A DNA stretch of 64,000 nucleotides from Dipteronia dyeriana (GCA_032871835.1 CM065296.1:112788146-112852145), one strand, 5' to 3'. Counted from the stretch's first letter, positions 11,880 to 22,530 are shown. The notes: generated from the letters alone by a model not told the origin. Translations and numbers: made by a program.

Positions 11880-12787
11880 GGGGTTCCCATCCTGACAATC
11901 AGAACTCATATGTGGTCCTGAACATAGTTCACAGTAAGCAACTATAGCATGACTACTCCCCGCACTCATCCAATTCATTTACTTAGTAAGTGTTTCAAGC
12001 TGAGCCTTCACACTTGTCATTTCATCAACCTCGAGGACACTAGGACCCTTTTTCAACACCTATCTTTCTTCCCCCCAATGACTATTATTACTGGCCATTC
12101 CTTCTATGAAATCATAGGCCATATCTATTGTCTTGGTCAGAAGCGACTCTCCTGAAGCTGCATCCATAAAATTCCTAGTTGGTTCTGAGATTCCATTGTA
12201 AAAGGATTCCAAAATCTTCCATTTTGCCAATCCATTGTGTGGACACTTCTTAATCAACTCCTTGGATCTCTCACATGATTTATAGAGATTCTCCTTATCA
12301 CAAAGGAAGTTATTTCATTCTGAAGGCGTTCAACTTTTCCCGGAGGGAAATACTTGTTCAGAAATTGCTGAGCCAACTTTTCGAATAATTCAATGGAATC
12401 CGGTGGTAGTGATTGTAGCCATGTTTTTGCTCGGTCCTTCAGAGAGAACGGAAGCAACTTCAGCTTGATAAAGTTTTCTGTTACTTCATTGTAACGGAAG
12501 GTCTCACATATCTCGTTGAATTTCTGGAGATACTGGTTCGAGTCTTCATATGGATGGCCATAGAACTGAATCGTGTTCGAGTTCATTTGAATCAAAGCTG
12601 GCTTGATCTCAAAGTTATTAGCTACAGCCGTTGGTTTTCTAATGGACGAAACATTCTGGTCCACCCTTGGACTGATAATTTCATGGAGACTCCTTTGGTC
12701 AACTCCCACGATATCTACTGGTCCTTGGACCAGTTCTGGTTTACCTACAACTATGGGAGGATTTTGAACATCAGCAGGATTTGCCAT
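11880..12787 (-). pseudogene. Athila gag remnant
   Basis: The frame begins at ATG 12787 (MANPADVQNPP). The capsid part shows KLKLLPFSLKDRAKTWLQS and FEKLAQQFLNKYFPPGK, diagnostic of the plant retrotransposon gag family. It shifts frame near 12260 and continues to 12060 (KCPHNGLAKWKILESFYNG, MDAASGESLL). A knuckle CELCSGPHMSSDC (CX2CX3HX4C, the Athila spacing) follows near 11930, ending in a stop. Gag would form the particle packaging the RNA. Confidence 0.87.
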
Positions 12788-12993
12788 TGTTCTATTTCTT
12801 CATCGATTTCGGAGATTTCTCCTTACCGTTCCTTCAATATCTGGATCAAATTGCAAATCTTACGGACTGTTACTCCTTGTATGTTGGTGCATATAAGAGA
12901 AACCTGCCTGAAATGATACAATAAGAAATTTAAAAGTAAAACATTCAAATTAGTTATTACCAAATATTTCAAATATCAAATACAACTAAATCC

Positions 12994-13013
12994 CCGGCAG
13001 CGGCACCAAAAAA
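12994..13013 (-). other. Primer binding site (tRNA-Asp type) of the Athila element
   Basis: On the minus strand the sequence next to the 5' LTR reads TGGTGCCGCTGCCGGGGAT, matching the 3' end complement of plant tRNA-Asp with few differences. It fixes the element's orientation. Confidence 0.85.
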
Positions 13014-14625
13014 TGATCGTGTCAAACTAGACTTGTTGACTCTCGCAATAGCACGAGGTCAGAATGATAGTATAATGACAATGTAGGGATCGTTCCCACA
13101 ACGACAAAGGTTATGATTACTGGAATTCAAAGGCTTACTAACTATTTGAACAATCTAAAACATGAGTTTCCAAGAGTTGCAATAAAATAAATTAACTCAA
13201 ACACAAACTAAATTATCTAACTCAACACTTACAGAAATGTATGGAAAACATGTTAGAACTCGAATCCACTTCAACCCCTCCAATAGCACACTTGACTCCT
13301 TTGACTCCTAATTCGTGCGTGTACATGCTATAGTTTCGTATTCCCTAAACAAATCTATAACCTCTCTCGATATACTTAGAGATACTATTTATATATACCC
13401 GAAATCTTTCTCAAGCAATCCAGACAATATATATATCCGTTAAGCGATTGGAATACAAATTGAACCCTATACGCTAGCCTAGTGGTTATAGTACTTTCTA
13501 GTCAAGCATAGTGAACATTTATCTAAGCATTGTCAAATGCATCTCCTCTCGGTACTTAGCATCCAACCATAGAACAATTACAAAATGATCAATTAAGCAA
13601 AAGCCTTAAGCATTCAAAACATCCATATAGCTTCACAAGCATAAAATTAGGGAAATCAAAGAGTCTATCACAAATGAATCAAGAGTTGAGCATCATCTTG
13701 TTCTAACATAAGAATAATTAGCTCATTCTATACAAAAATAAACCATAGATGAGCCAATATCAATACAAATCATGAATCAATATAAAGAAACAAGAGAAGA
13801 GAAGAGTTGAAGAGATAAAACTAAGCTGTAGTTTCAATATCTTGTAGCTTTAGCTTCACTAGCTTCCTTGGATCAACCAAACCTTGCCCTAGCTGAGCAA
13901 ATCTTGAAGAACTCGGTTCAAAATTGAAGAGAGAACCTCTAAAACGTGAAGAAGCAGAGATGGTCTGGTGGGTTGATGATTTTCAGATCCCCTTTCTCTC
14001 TCATCTATCTCTTTACTTTATAGTTAACAAGAAGCCCCCCCCCCCCCCTTATGTAGGAAGGTCCCAAAGACATCCTCTCAGCCTCTAGGAACACCACTCC
14101 CCCCTCAATGCTTAATCAGAGATAAGAGATGGGGTCCCATAATAAAGCACCTACTCTGTTCGCGAAACAGAGTATTCAAGATCTGCCATAAAGTGTAGTT
14201 CGATGTGCGGTTCACTTCGACACATCGTACTGCACATCAGTTTAATTTAAAAGGCTGATTTCATACACGGTACGACTTGCGGTTTGCGTTTCTTTCTGGT
14301 GTGGTACGCGTACTGCACTTGAAGCTTTCTACAATTTTCACCTGCCATCCCACTCGGTACGCAGTGCGGTTCACTTCGACGCAGTGTACCGTACTGATTT
14401 CTACTGTTCTTCTGCACGGTACGAAGTATGGTTCACACTTTCTTCTAGTGTGGTTCGCGTACCACACTTCTCGTTCCATACCAAGCTCAAATCTTTTTTT
14501 TGCTCAGAAAACTCCCGGTTCCGCACAATGATAACTCTTGGCTGGAGAGGACATGTTTAAGCATTAAGAACTTCAAAAGATAGAGTTTACATAGAATACG
14601 AGAGCAAAATTATACAAAATGACGG
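13014..14625 (-). repeat. 5' LTR of the Athila element, 30 bp short
   Basis: Matches 1638-3286. It lacks the last 30 bp of U3 present in the other LTR, yet the GTAGA duplication follows immediately (14626-14630). Contains a 14-C tract at 14035-14048 and the GGTACG cluster at 14190-14470. Confidence 0.87.
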
Positions 14626-15448
14626 GTAGAACAGCCCCAAAAGCCAACAATAACCATAACTGGGGAAGGGTACATACATGGTGCTTTTATGAAATCAATC
14701 ATAATCTCTTCTCAATATTTATAAAAGTAATATAACTAATATTTTGAATACTATTATAAGCATAAAACATACTTTCAGTTCTCTGTATAATCACCATAAA
14801 TCATTAAAATAAATAAAATGCTTAAATGATTTGCAGACAATAAATTTTAAACATAAAACTGTAAACTTTTGAGTTAAGAACAAAACTGAAAACTTTTTCA
14901 CTCACAACTTAGACGTCAAGCTTAATTCGAACCAAGAATGCTAGGTTCAACTACTTTGTCTTCTTTCCCTAACAATCACACAAAATCCAAATTAGAATCT
15001 GTTGAATTCAAAGAAGAAATCAATCAAAAATCTAAAAATCACATGATAACTCCACTGACTTCTTTCCCTTGTCTTCCTTCTTTTTCCTTTCTTCTACTCG
15101 ATTCCATTGCTTTCTAGCTCTAATATAATGTTTATCCTCCTTTATATATGTAAATATAGATCGACACAACTAAATTTGTCCAAGCACACAGTTGTCAGTC
15201 AACAAGACAGGTTATGTAGGCTTACTCACCTGATCACTTTTCATTTCACGTTTATCGTTCTTTTTTTTAGTCTCTCAATTTGGGCTTTTATTGAGCCTAA
15301 ATGACATGGACCTTACAATTAATGTCAAAATTAATTTTTTTGAATTTCAAAATTATAATTATCAATTTAATGGTGATTTATTTCTATTAATTCTGAATTA
15401 ATTGATATGTTAAATTTTGAATTCGAAACAAAACCGTTCATATATGTA

Positions 15449-15592
15449 TAGGGATGGCAGCAGGTTGGGTTCGGGTGGGTTTTGTAAAATCCAAACCCTC
15501 ACCCGTGAAAATTTTCCTTACCCACGTCCGCCCTTGAACCTGCGAAGGTAAGCGGGTTCGATGGGCGGGTGTGGGTCAAATTGCCATCCCTA
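15449..15592. mobile_element. hAT-type MITE, 144 bp
   Basis: Terminal inverted repeats TAGGGATGGCA and TGCCATCCCTA (one mismatch at most in the first eleven) and a perfect 8-bp target duplication TATATGTA (15441-15448 and 15593-15600). The interior is GC-richer than the surroundings, with GCGGGT/ACCCGC words that can fold. The 8-bp duplication fits the hAT superfamily. No coding capacity. Confidence 0.85.
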
Positions 15593-15625
15593 TATATGTA
15601 ATTTGGAATAACAATTTTTCTAATA

Positions 15626-15753
15626 GGACGAGGCTACGGACAAGAGCCCAGGTTCGTTGAAAACCTACCTGAACAAGCCAAAGAAGAGGCCTCTTAAGAT
15701 TGTATTTCTATCTCGAACGTGAAGCATTCACTAAGGTGCTTGCTTAGCTTTGA
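15626..15753 (+). pseudogene. P450 relic: last part of exon 2
   Basis: This matches the 3' end of the P450 at 18270: the same GAAAACC, AACAAGC and GATTGTATTTC words, then GTGAAGCA and AAGGTGCTTGC before the stop TGA, and the 3' flank GTGTGCACTTC. The frame has a TGA after the RT codons and a TAG before the terminal Leu codon. Everything upstream, including the heme site, is missing. It shows that a further copy of the cluster stood here. Confidence 0.8.
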
Positions 15754-15917
15754 TTTGGAGTGTGCACTTCTTCCGAAAAGTTTCTGTTTCATATAACCTT
15801 CTGTTTTTGATTTTATGTCTTTTTTTTTCCATGTAATTACTGGGCGATTAATCCTATATTCCTATCAGACTCGTTATTCTTTATTATGTATGCCGGTGTA
15901 CCAAATAAAGTTATGCA

Positions 15918-16880
15918 TGTTGGAAATTTTGTGATAAACTTTCATTTTGAGAGCACAAATTAAGTATGATAAATTCCATATAAATGGAAGATTAAAATGG
16001 ATTTGAATTCTCCTCCGTGAAAACTTCGAAATGGTATACTCAAATTCAAAAAATGGTTAATGGGTGAATGAGAAATTGAGTCTCAAAGTGGACCCATTGT
16101 GTAGGGATTAAAATGAATCCCACATTGCTTAGGGAAATCACTTATATGTAGTTTATAAGTGAATGTGTGATATGAGCCATCAACATGTGTGGCATAGAGG
16201 CTCTCTCGCGCGTGCGCAGGGGGGTGTAAATCATGGACCGCGGACACGAATGTCTCTCCGATTGGACCGTGAGAGTCCAGTTGACCTTTTGCCACTTCCC
16301 TAAGTCAACGTTTTTTTTATTGTGATGAATAAGGAAAGCTTTAATTGTTTGGATTCTGATTTCTTACTTGATTACTAAGAATACAGAATCAGGTTTTAAT
16401 TAGAAGTAAATCTCTTTGGATAATATTATCTAATTAAATTATTTTCTTATTAAATCAAAAACGTGATTTCCAAAATAATCCCGAATTAATCCCAAAACCC
16501 TAGTGTTTCGGTTTAGGTATATAATAGCTCTTATATTCTATTCGAAACACACACAAAAGAAAAAAGAAAAAAAAAGAAACAATTTTTTATTTTTATTTTT
16601 GAGCTGCCGAATTCTTTCTCTTCTCTGGTTTTTCTTGGTAAGTTCAAACTCGGTTTGAGTTTGTTGGTAGTGGTTAGTGTTTTGGTCTACCACTGTTGAA
16701 CCGTTGTATCCTGGGAGACAATCGCCTAATACACATACGGTGTTGTTCGGCGAAATTGTCTTAAGGACACTGTGTGAAACACGGACCTCGGTTCAAACAC
16801 TGTTTCTAATGTGTTTTCTTCTGTTGTTGCTGTTTGTTTCCAGATACCGGCCAGATTTGTTTTTGGAGTTAATATTTACA
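15918..16880 (+). mobile_element. Solo LTR (963 bp), probably Copia
   Basis: TG at 15918 (TGTTGGAAATTTTG) to CA at 16880, flanked by perfect ATGCA duplications (15913-15917, 16881-16885). A TATA box (TATATAATAG) is at about 16516 on the plus strand, and the word ATCCTGGGAGACAATCG near 16710 is familiar to me from plant Copia LTRs. It sits in the 3' flank of the P450 relic. No internal region remains. Confidence 0.85.
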
Positions 16881-16885
16881 ATGCA

Positions 16886-17324
16886 TATGTTATTATCTAT
16901 AACTTTTAGCACAGTGGCACCTAACAAAATCTGTATACATGTTAAAAAGAAGGATGTATTTATAGGTATTTTGCCTGATCCTTGTCAAAACATTAGTTCG
17001 TTGAGTTAAGTTAACGGTAGCAAATTTGTTTGGCTGCAGCCTCTCTTCTTCACAAAGGCTATTCATGTTCTATAAGATTTTGGAGTACAGAGTGATTTGA
17101 AGGATAAGTATAAGTCAAAGTACCATATATGGTAAGTGACATATTTCCATAATCTTTAAGAAATATGCTTGGCATCTTTTTATATGCATGTACAGATCTT
17201 TATCATTCAATTGTATATGTTATAACTATAAATACAGGAGGTCTCCATTTGACAAACCATTTAGAGTATACTTAGGTGTACTTTTTATCTAAGATCGTAA
17301 GGTTCAAGCTTTCAAAAACTAGAC
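16886..17324. other. Intergenic, no gene seen
   Basis: AT-rich flank between the solo LTR and the second P450 relic. No coding segment could be supported. Confidence 0.5.
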
Positions 17325-17426
17325 CTGTGACACAAGACTAGCCAAACCGATATTTGATGTTTTGGTGAAGCTGCAAGAATTTGAGCTAGAGTTTTACACA
17401 GATGATGTGTTTAAAAGAATTTTATA
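17325..17426 (+). pseudogene. P450 relic: end of exon 1
   Basis: Aligns with 19094-19192 of the intact gene: AAGACTAGCCAAAC, TTGATGTT, TGAAG and then a GAGC...TTACAC block, ending at ATTTTATAG followed by GTCATT, which is the position of the exon 1/intron boundary (ATTATACAG then GTATTG). Indels destroy the frame. Because this mid-gene piece lies downstream of the 3'-end relic at 15626, the two come from different copies or from a rearrangement. Confidence 0.65.
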
Positions 17427-17940
17427 GGTCATTTACCAAAACTATACTTTTATCTATTTGTTTGCAGAGTCAATTTCCCATCCAAATCAATTTTTAGAAA
17501 TAGTTTTTTTCTTTTGGTAATTATTTTAAGATAATAGTATATATATATTCCTTAAAAAGAATCATTTAATCGATCTCTTAATAAAATAAAGATTTTTTTT
17601 CTTAAAGTTACCACTATTGAATGGTTGTTTTTTTAAAAAAGATTTTTTTCCTTAATTATTTTTCCATAAAAGAAACATCCTTTTTATTTTTGTTAGTGAA
17701 ATTTTTATAAGTCACGGAATAAAAATCTTTCCTTTTTTATATTGTAATTTTGTGACTAATTATATTATTTGTTATAAATTATCAAGTTTTTTTAATTAAT
17801 TGTGACAATTTTTTTAAAAAAGTTTAATTTAACAAAATATAATGACAATTAATAAAATTTGTCACGAAATAATAACTAGAGTGGCGCATTCAAAATGTGT
17901 CAAAAGAAATATGTCACTTTAAATCACTTTTTTATAGTAT

Positions 17941-18087
17941 AAATACAAAGAATAAATTTACGAAATGAGGTTGGTCAATGATAAACCCCTCGCACGTATA
18001 TTACGAGATTGTAGGTTCGAGTCTTTTTCCTCCAGAAAAAATATCCTGAATTAATGTAATACTAAACAAAAAATACAAAGAATAAAT
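17941..18087 (+). mobile_element. tRNA-derived SINE with 17-bp target duplication
   Basis: A short body (17958-18070) lies between perfect direct repeats AAATACAAAGAATAAAT (17941-17957 and 18071-18087). Inside, GGTTCGAGTC at 18014-18023 is a polymerase III B box, and a weaker A-box-like TTGGTCAATGATAA lies about 45 bp before it. The body ends A-rich. Length, promoter layout and long target duplication all fit a plant SINE. It sits about 190 bp upstream of the P450 start codon. Confidence 0.8.
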
Positions 18088-18152
18088 CTTATTTTAAATA
18101 TCTGCCTATGGTAATAGATTAAATATTCAAATCTCACCCATTTACGAATCAC

Positions 18153-18162
18153 TTAATATATA
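18153..18162 (+). promoter_or_regulatory. Candidate TATA box of the 18270 P450
   Basis: TAATATATAT 108 bp before the ATG, leaving a 5' leader of about 75-80 nt. Other AT-rich words nearby make this tentative. Confidence 0.4.
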
Positions 18163-18269
18163 TCCATTGTGGACAATTTTAAGATTAGATGGTCAGAGAA
18201 TCCAAATCCACAGTTCAAACTTTTCAGGGCGAAATAACAAGCGAGGAAGTATAGTGTTCGCCAATCACC

Positions 18270-19895
18270 ATGGATGCTCTGCACTACCTTGGTCTATTGG
18301 TCTCTATCCTTCTCATAATCATCTACAAACACAACTCAAATAGAAGGATTCAACACAAAAACTTGCCTCCAAGCCCTCCAAGTGTTCCTATAATAGGCCA
18401 TTTCCATCTCTTAATAAAAACACCCATACACCAAGCTCTCACCAATTTCTCCAACGAGTATGGTCCTATATTTCTTCTACGCTTAGGTTCACGCCCAACA
18501 CTTGTACTCTCCTCTCGTGCAGCCATTGAAGAATGCTTCCCGAAGAGCGACATCATCTTCTCCAATAGGCCACTATTGCCATCTAGAAAAATTTTAGAGT
18601 ACAACCATACCATAACAGCTCCCTATGGAGACCATTGGCGAATGTGGCGCCGTTTCTCTGTCATCGAAATTTTTTTAGAAAGACGTGTTCAAATTTCTTC
18701 AGCAATTCGCAACGAAGAAACAAGATTCATGATCAAACACTTGTACAAAAATTCCTTTAAAGGGGTTACAAAAGTTGATGTGAAAACATTATTTTACTCG
18801 TTAGCTTTTAATATGGCGATGAAGATGGTTGCTGGGAAGAGGTGCTTTGAATATGAGGAACTGTTGGAGGACTCAGAAACAACCAAAGGCAAGTTGGATG
18901 ATCTTGTAGAGATGTTTAGTCCTTTATTGACCGTGTCTTTGGGTGACTATTTTCCATTCCTGAGGTGGTTGACATATTATGGTGAAGAGAGGAGGCTGCT
19001 TAAAATACACAAAAGGAAGGATGCATTCATGCAGGCTCTGATTGATGATGCTCATGATAAAAACACTAGTTCATCGACTTCAGTTAATGGTGATCAGAAG
19101 ACTAGCCAAACTATTATTGATGTTATGCTGAAGTTGCGAGAAACTGAGCCTGAATTATACACCAATGATTTGATTAAAGGAATTATACAGGTATTGTCTA
19201 AAAGAAACACTCTGTCTGTCTTCCTGTACGTAATTAGAATTTCTTTGAACGTTTTAAATTAACCATTGGTGCTTTAGTTGATGCTAATAGCAGGGACACA
19301 CAGCACAGTGACCACAATGGAATGGGTTGTTTCGCGGCTAATATCACGTCCAGATGTCTTCCAAAATGCAAGAGACGAGATTGACAATCAAGTTAGAAGC
19401 TCGAGGCTAATAAATGATACTGATCTTGCTAAACTTCCATACCTTCATTGTATTATTAGTGAAACAACTAGATTAAGTCCTGGGGGAATTCTAGAAATGC
19501 GCGAGTCCTCTGAGGATTGCATGGTGGGAGGATACAACATCCCACGAGGCACACAATTGTTGGTGGATGGAAGGCATGTGCACAGGGACCCCGAATTATG
19601 GACAGAACCAGATAGGTTCAAGCCTGAGCAGTTCCTAGAGAGCGAAGAAGAAGGGGGGATGTTTAAATTCATTACATTTGGTATAGGAAGAAGAAAATGC
19701 CCTGGGATAAGCTTGGCCATGAAAATCATGGCATTGTCTATTGGGACATTGATACAGTGCTTTGACTTGGAAGAGGCTAGGTATGAGAGACAAGGTCCAT
19801 TGAAAACCAACATGAACAAGCTAGAGAAGATCAGGTCTCCAGAGATTGTATTTCGACCCCGTGAAGCACTTAATGAGGTGCTTGCACAACTTTGA
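18270..19895 (+). CDS. CYP81-like cytochrome P450, two exons, altered motifs
   Basis: Exon 1 is 18270-19190 and exon 2 is 19278-19895, joined in phase 0 (CAG/GTATTG ... TTTAG/TTG), giving 512 residues, normal for an A-type plant P450. The order is membrane anchor (residues 4-22), proline hinge LPPSPPSVPIIGH (32-44), WRMWR in helix C (123-127), I-helix AGTHST (312-317), ExxR as ETTR (369-372), and heme loop FGIGRRKCPG with ligand Cys448. The family would hydroxylate specialised metabolites such as flavonoids or lignans at the ER using cytochrome P450 reductase. Oddities: the PERF motif is PEQF (Gln425), removing the third member of the E-R-R triad; the I-helix acid is His315; the usual NAW and PHESS segments read DGR and MRESS. 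The frame is intact, but activity is doubtful. The start has a CACCATGG context shared with the other copies. CYP81 placement is from overall similarity. Confidence 0.9.
19191..19277 (+). other. Intron of the 18270 P450 (87 bp)
   Basis: Starts GTATTG and ends TTTAG, in phase 0 just before the I-helix codons, the usual single-intron position of A-type P450s and the same as in the gene at 62216. Confidence 0.88.
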
Positions 19896-19955
19896 TTTGG
19901 TGTGTGCACTTCTGAAAAGTTTCTATCCATGTTTTTATCTGATGCCTAATATATT

Positions 19956-19961
19956 AATAAA
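19956..19961 (+). terminator. Candidate polyadenylation signal AATAAA
   Basis: AATAAA about 60 bp after the stop of the 18270 P450, in a T/A-rich 3' flank. Confidence 0.5.
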
Positions 19962-20767
19962 GATTTGTGACTGTGTTTGGTTTTGAATTCTAAACATAAT
20001 TCCAATAACTTATGCATATATAGAGTATTTTCGTTAGTATCATGTACTATATATACTTATCAGCTGTTATTAGTTTTGCCATATTGAAGTCTCTCAAAGT
20101 CTCTGAATTTCTTACTGTTAATGATTCCAAAAAAAATGCCAAGCTGAAAAAATTATATGATTTTCCATATTGCAGAACTGTGTTAAAACACATTTTTAAC
20201 ATTTTAAGGCATTAGTGGCAGAAGTCAGCACTGCATTGTCCAGATTGGTTTTATTTTATTGGTCAATTTTATCTCCAAGACGGCTAACTCATTGATAATG
20301 GTGACAAAACCATCTAATTTTCCATCACCTTCCTGTCAATAAGCAGTGATTCTCTAGAAGGCCGTAACAATTTTTGGATCTTCAATCATCCTAGTAACAA
20401 GACAAAAGGAAGGGTATGCGCTTACATTTATGTATATAGAATGAGCTTATTTTAGGTGAAATAATTAAACTTATCTGATTAGCAACCCTTCTTGGAAAGG
20501 TGTAGCCGTACAACCATTCATAAATGGACATATTGTTGTTAGTGAAAGCGAAATGCATATGTTTTTTATATATATAGGACAGTATGGAAACATAGGGCGA
20601 CGAAAAAACAAAGACATATATAGTAAGTTCAAAATTTTTAATATGGATAATTTTAATATAAAATGATTTTTGTACGGTGGCTTAAACATCAAATATTAAT
20701 AGGCAAATTGATTGATACCGACTTCAAATTATAAAAGTTTTAGCTAGATAGTGAGTGACCACTAAAG
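19962..20767. other. Intergenic between two P450 copies
   Basis: No gene seen. From about 20480 to 20550 it contains the CAACCCTTCTTGGAAAGG block that recurs at 36720 and 47990, showing that upstream flanks were duplicated with the P450s. Confidence 0.6.
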
Positions 20768-20777
20768 TTTATAAAGG
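20768..20777 (+). promoter_or_regulatory. Candidate TATA box of the 20842 P450
   Basis: TTTATAAAGG 74 bp before the ATG. The same box and its context (TCATCTTGTTCC following) recur at about 48850 before the other broken copy. Confidence 0.55.
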
Positions 20778-20841
20778 TCATCTTGTTCCGTGTAATGAAC
20801 ATACGCAAGTGGAGATAACAAGTGAGAAAGTTGTGATCACC

Positions 20842-22349
20842 ATGGATACTCTGTACTACCTCGGATTATTAGTCTCTATTCTTATTATTGTCTACCGGTT
20901 CGCGGTACAAAGAAGGATTAATCAACACAAAAACTTGCCTCCAAGTCCTCCCAGTCTTCCTATAATAGGCCACTTCCATCTCTTGAAAATGCCCGTACAC
21001 GAAGCTCTAAGCAATCTTGCCAAAAAATATGGTCCTATATTTCTTCTGCGCTTGGGTTCACGCCCAATACTTGTACTCTCCTCTCGTGCAGCCATTGAAG
21101 AATGCTTCTCAAACAACGATATCATCTTCGCTAATCGTCCACTCTTGCCTTCTAAAAGGATTCCACAGTACAATTATACTACTCTGGGAGCACCGTATGG
21201 CCATCACTGGCGCAACCTTCGAAGGTTCATTGCCATTGAAATTTTCTCAGCAAAACGTCTCCAAATGTCTTCGGAAATTCGTTCTGAAGAAGTCAAATTC
21301 ATGATCAAGCACTTGTACAAACGAAGCCTTGAAGGGGTCTGGAAAATCGATGTGAAATCTTTTTTTACATGCTGGATTTTAATATCTTGATGAAGATGGT
21401 TGCAGGTAAAAAGTGCTTCGAAGAGGAGGAGCTAGACTTGGACAAAATTACAAAAGGCAAATTGGATGATCTGAAGCAGACCTTTGGTCCTTCAGTGAAT
21501 ATGGCTTTGGGTGATTATTTTCCATACTTGAGATGGTTGACTTACTATGGTGTTGAGAAGCAGGAGATAAAAATTCACAAAAAGAGAGATGCTTTCATTC
21601 AGGCTCTGCTTGATACACATCAAAATAATAATACAGAGACTAGTCGACCCATTATTGATGTTCTGCTGAATCTACAGGAAAGTGAACCTGAATTCTACAC
21701 TAACGGTGTTGTCATAGGAATTGTTCATGCAATGTTGATAGCAGGGACACATACCACAGTGATCACATTAGATTTGGTTGTTTCACAGCTGATTGCGCAT
21801 CCAGAGGCCTTCAAAAAAGCAAGGGACGAGATTGACAATCAAGTTGGAGACTCAATGCTACTAAATGATGTTGATCTAGCTAAACTTGCATACCTTCACG
21901 GTACCATCAGTGAAACACTTCGATTAGGTCTTGTGAAAGTTCTACCAGCACACGAGTCCTCGGAGGATTGCACGGTAGGAGGCTACCACATTCCAAAGGG
22001 GACACAGTTGTTGGTGAACACTTGGGATGTACATAGTGACCCAGAGTTGTGGATAGAACCTGATAGATTCAAGCCCGAGAGGTTCCTACAGAGTGAAGTA
22101 CAAGAAAAGGGAAGGTATAAATTCATTCCATTTGGTTTGGGCAGAAGGGTATGTCCTTGAGAAGGCTTGGGGATGAGAGTCATGGCATTGTCACTTGGGA
22201 CACTGATATAGTGCTTTGACTGGGAAGAGGTTAAAGAAGATCAGAGCCAAGTTCCCGTTAAAACCAACCCGAAAAAGGCAGAGGAAAGGCTTGTGAAGAT
22301 CATATTTCGACCTCGTGAAGCACTTGCTAAGGTGCTAGCTCAGCTTTGA
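20842..22349 (+). pseudogene. CYP81-like P450 pseudogene, intronless, three lesions
   Basis: The homologous start is ATG 20842 (ATCACCATGG). Residues from the anchor through LPPSPPSLPIIGHFHLL and HWRNLRRF are well kept. A 1-bp deletion at about 21366, where a GAC codon should follow two Phe codons, shifts the frame; the rest reads from about 21369. The intron of the neighbour is exactly absent: GGAATTGTTCATGCAATG runs straight through the junction. The I-helix is AGTHTT, PERF is intact, and the heme loop reads FGLGRRVCP followed by TGA (22158-22160) where Gly is expected. A second stop TAG is at 22209-22211 (Gln codon changed). The end of the frame to TGA 22347-22349 is otherwise preserved, so inactivation looks recent. 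Confidence 0.92.
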
Positions 22350-22530
22350 TGTGTCAAGTTGATCTGCAATTAATGTTTCAGTTTCTTATAAATACTTCTT
22401 TTTTTTTTTTTTTTTGGTGTTTGATGTTTGCTAAGAGGCTTCTGCATGTATTTATTACATATGCTTGGTACGGTTATGTTCTTCACTTGAATGGTGAATA
22501 TGATGTATGTAAGATTTTCGTTATCCATAT
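22350..22530 (+). other. 3' flank of the 20842 P450, left part
   Basis: Continues after the retrotransposon at 26545. Together the parts align with 60799-61110 after the other broken copy. Confidence 0.7.

Larger units (their letters stand above)
1638..14625 (-). mobile_element. Athila-type Gypsy LTR retrotransposon, degenerate
   Basis: A 13-kb element with two LTRs. The tRNA-Asp-type primer binding site next to the right LTR and all coding parts read on the minus strand. The order is gag, protease, reverse transcriptase, RNase H, integrase, then about 4 kb with an env-like/transposon-protein reading frame. Integrase after RNase H makes it Gypsy. Long LTRs (about 1.6 kb), the Athila-like gag with a CX2CX3HX4C knuckle and the long 3' region point to Athila. 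GTAGA at 1633-1637 and 14626-14630 is the target-site duplication. Every domain has stops or frameshifts, so it cannot move autonomously. Confidence 0.9.
644..15317. mobile_element. Solo LTR copy A, split by a nested Athila element
   Basis: The LTR starts with TG at 644 and ends with CA at 15317. It is flanked by a perfect 5-bp duplication ATTAA (639-643 and 15318-15322). Its own sequence is 644-1637 plus 14631-15317; the rest is an Athila retrotransposon inserted later. The parts align, in order, with the uninterrupted copy at 49273-50845: both begin with a GACCCAC block and a stretch reading AAAGAATTTCGA, share the GGGGAAGGGTACA block, and end in ACCTTACA. There is no internal region or second LTR, which is the signature of LTR-LTR recombination. 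The parent family and orientation are not known to me. Confidence 0.85.

Noticed and set aside
17040..17135. Short stretch reading SDLKDKYKSKYHIW, reminiscent of a Myb/telomere-binding tail
   Set aside because: Too short, with a stop next to it and no further similarity; may be chance.
18014..18024. A tRNA gene suggested by the B box
   Set aside because: No cloverleaf, acceptor stem or anticodon arm can be formed; the long flanking duplication indicates a SINE.
18350..18613. Antisense ORF of 87 codons under a P450 exon (also at 20922 and 62320)
   Set aside because: It recurs antisense to each P450 copy because the sense codons are conserved, so it is a shadow frame.
20755..20841. Upstream in-frame extension of the 20842 P450 start
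   Set aside because: The track-like extension lacks a start ATG in good context, is absent from the sister genes, and would place a polar stretch ahead of the membrane anchor; the CACCATGG at 20842 matches the other copies.
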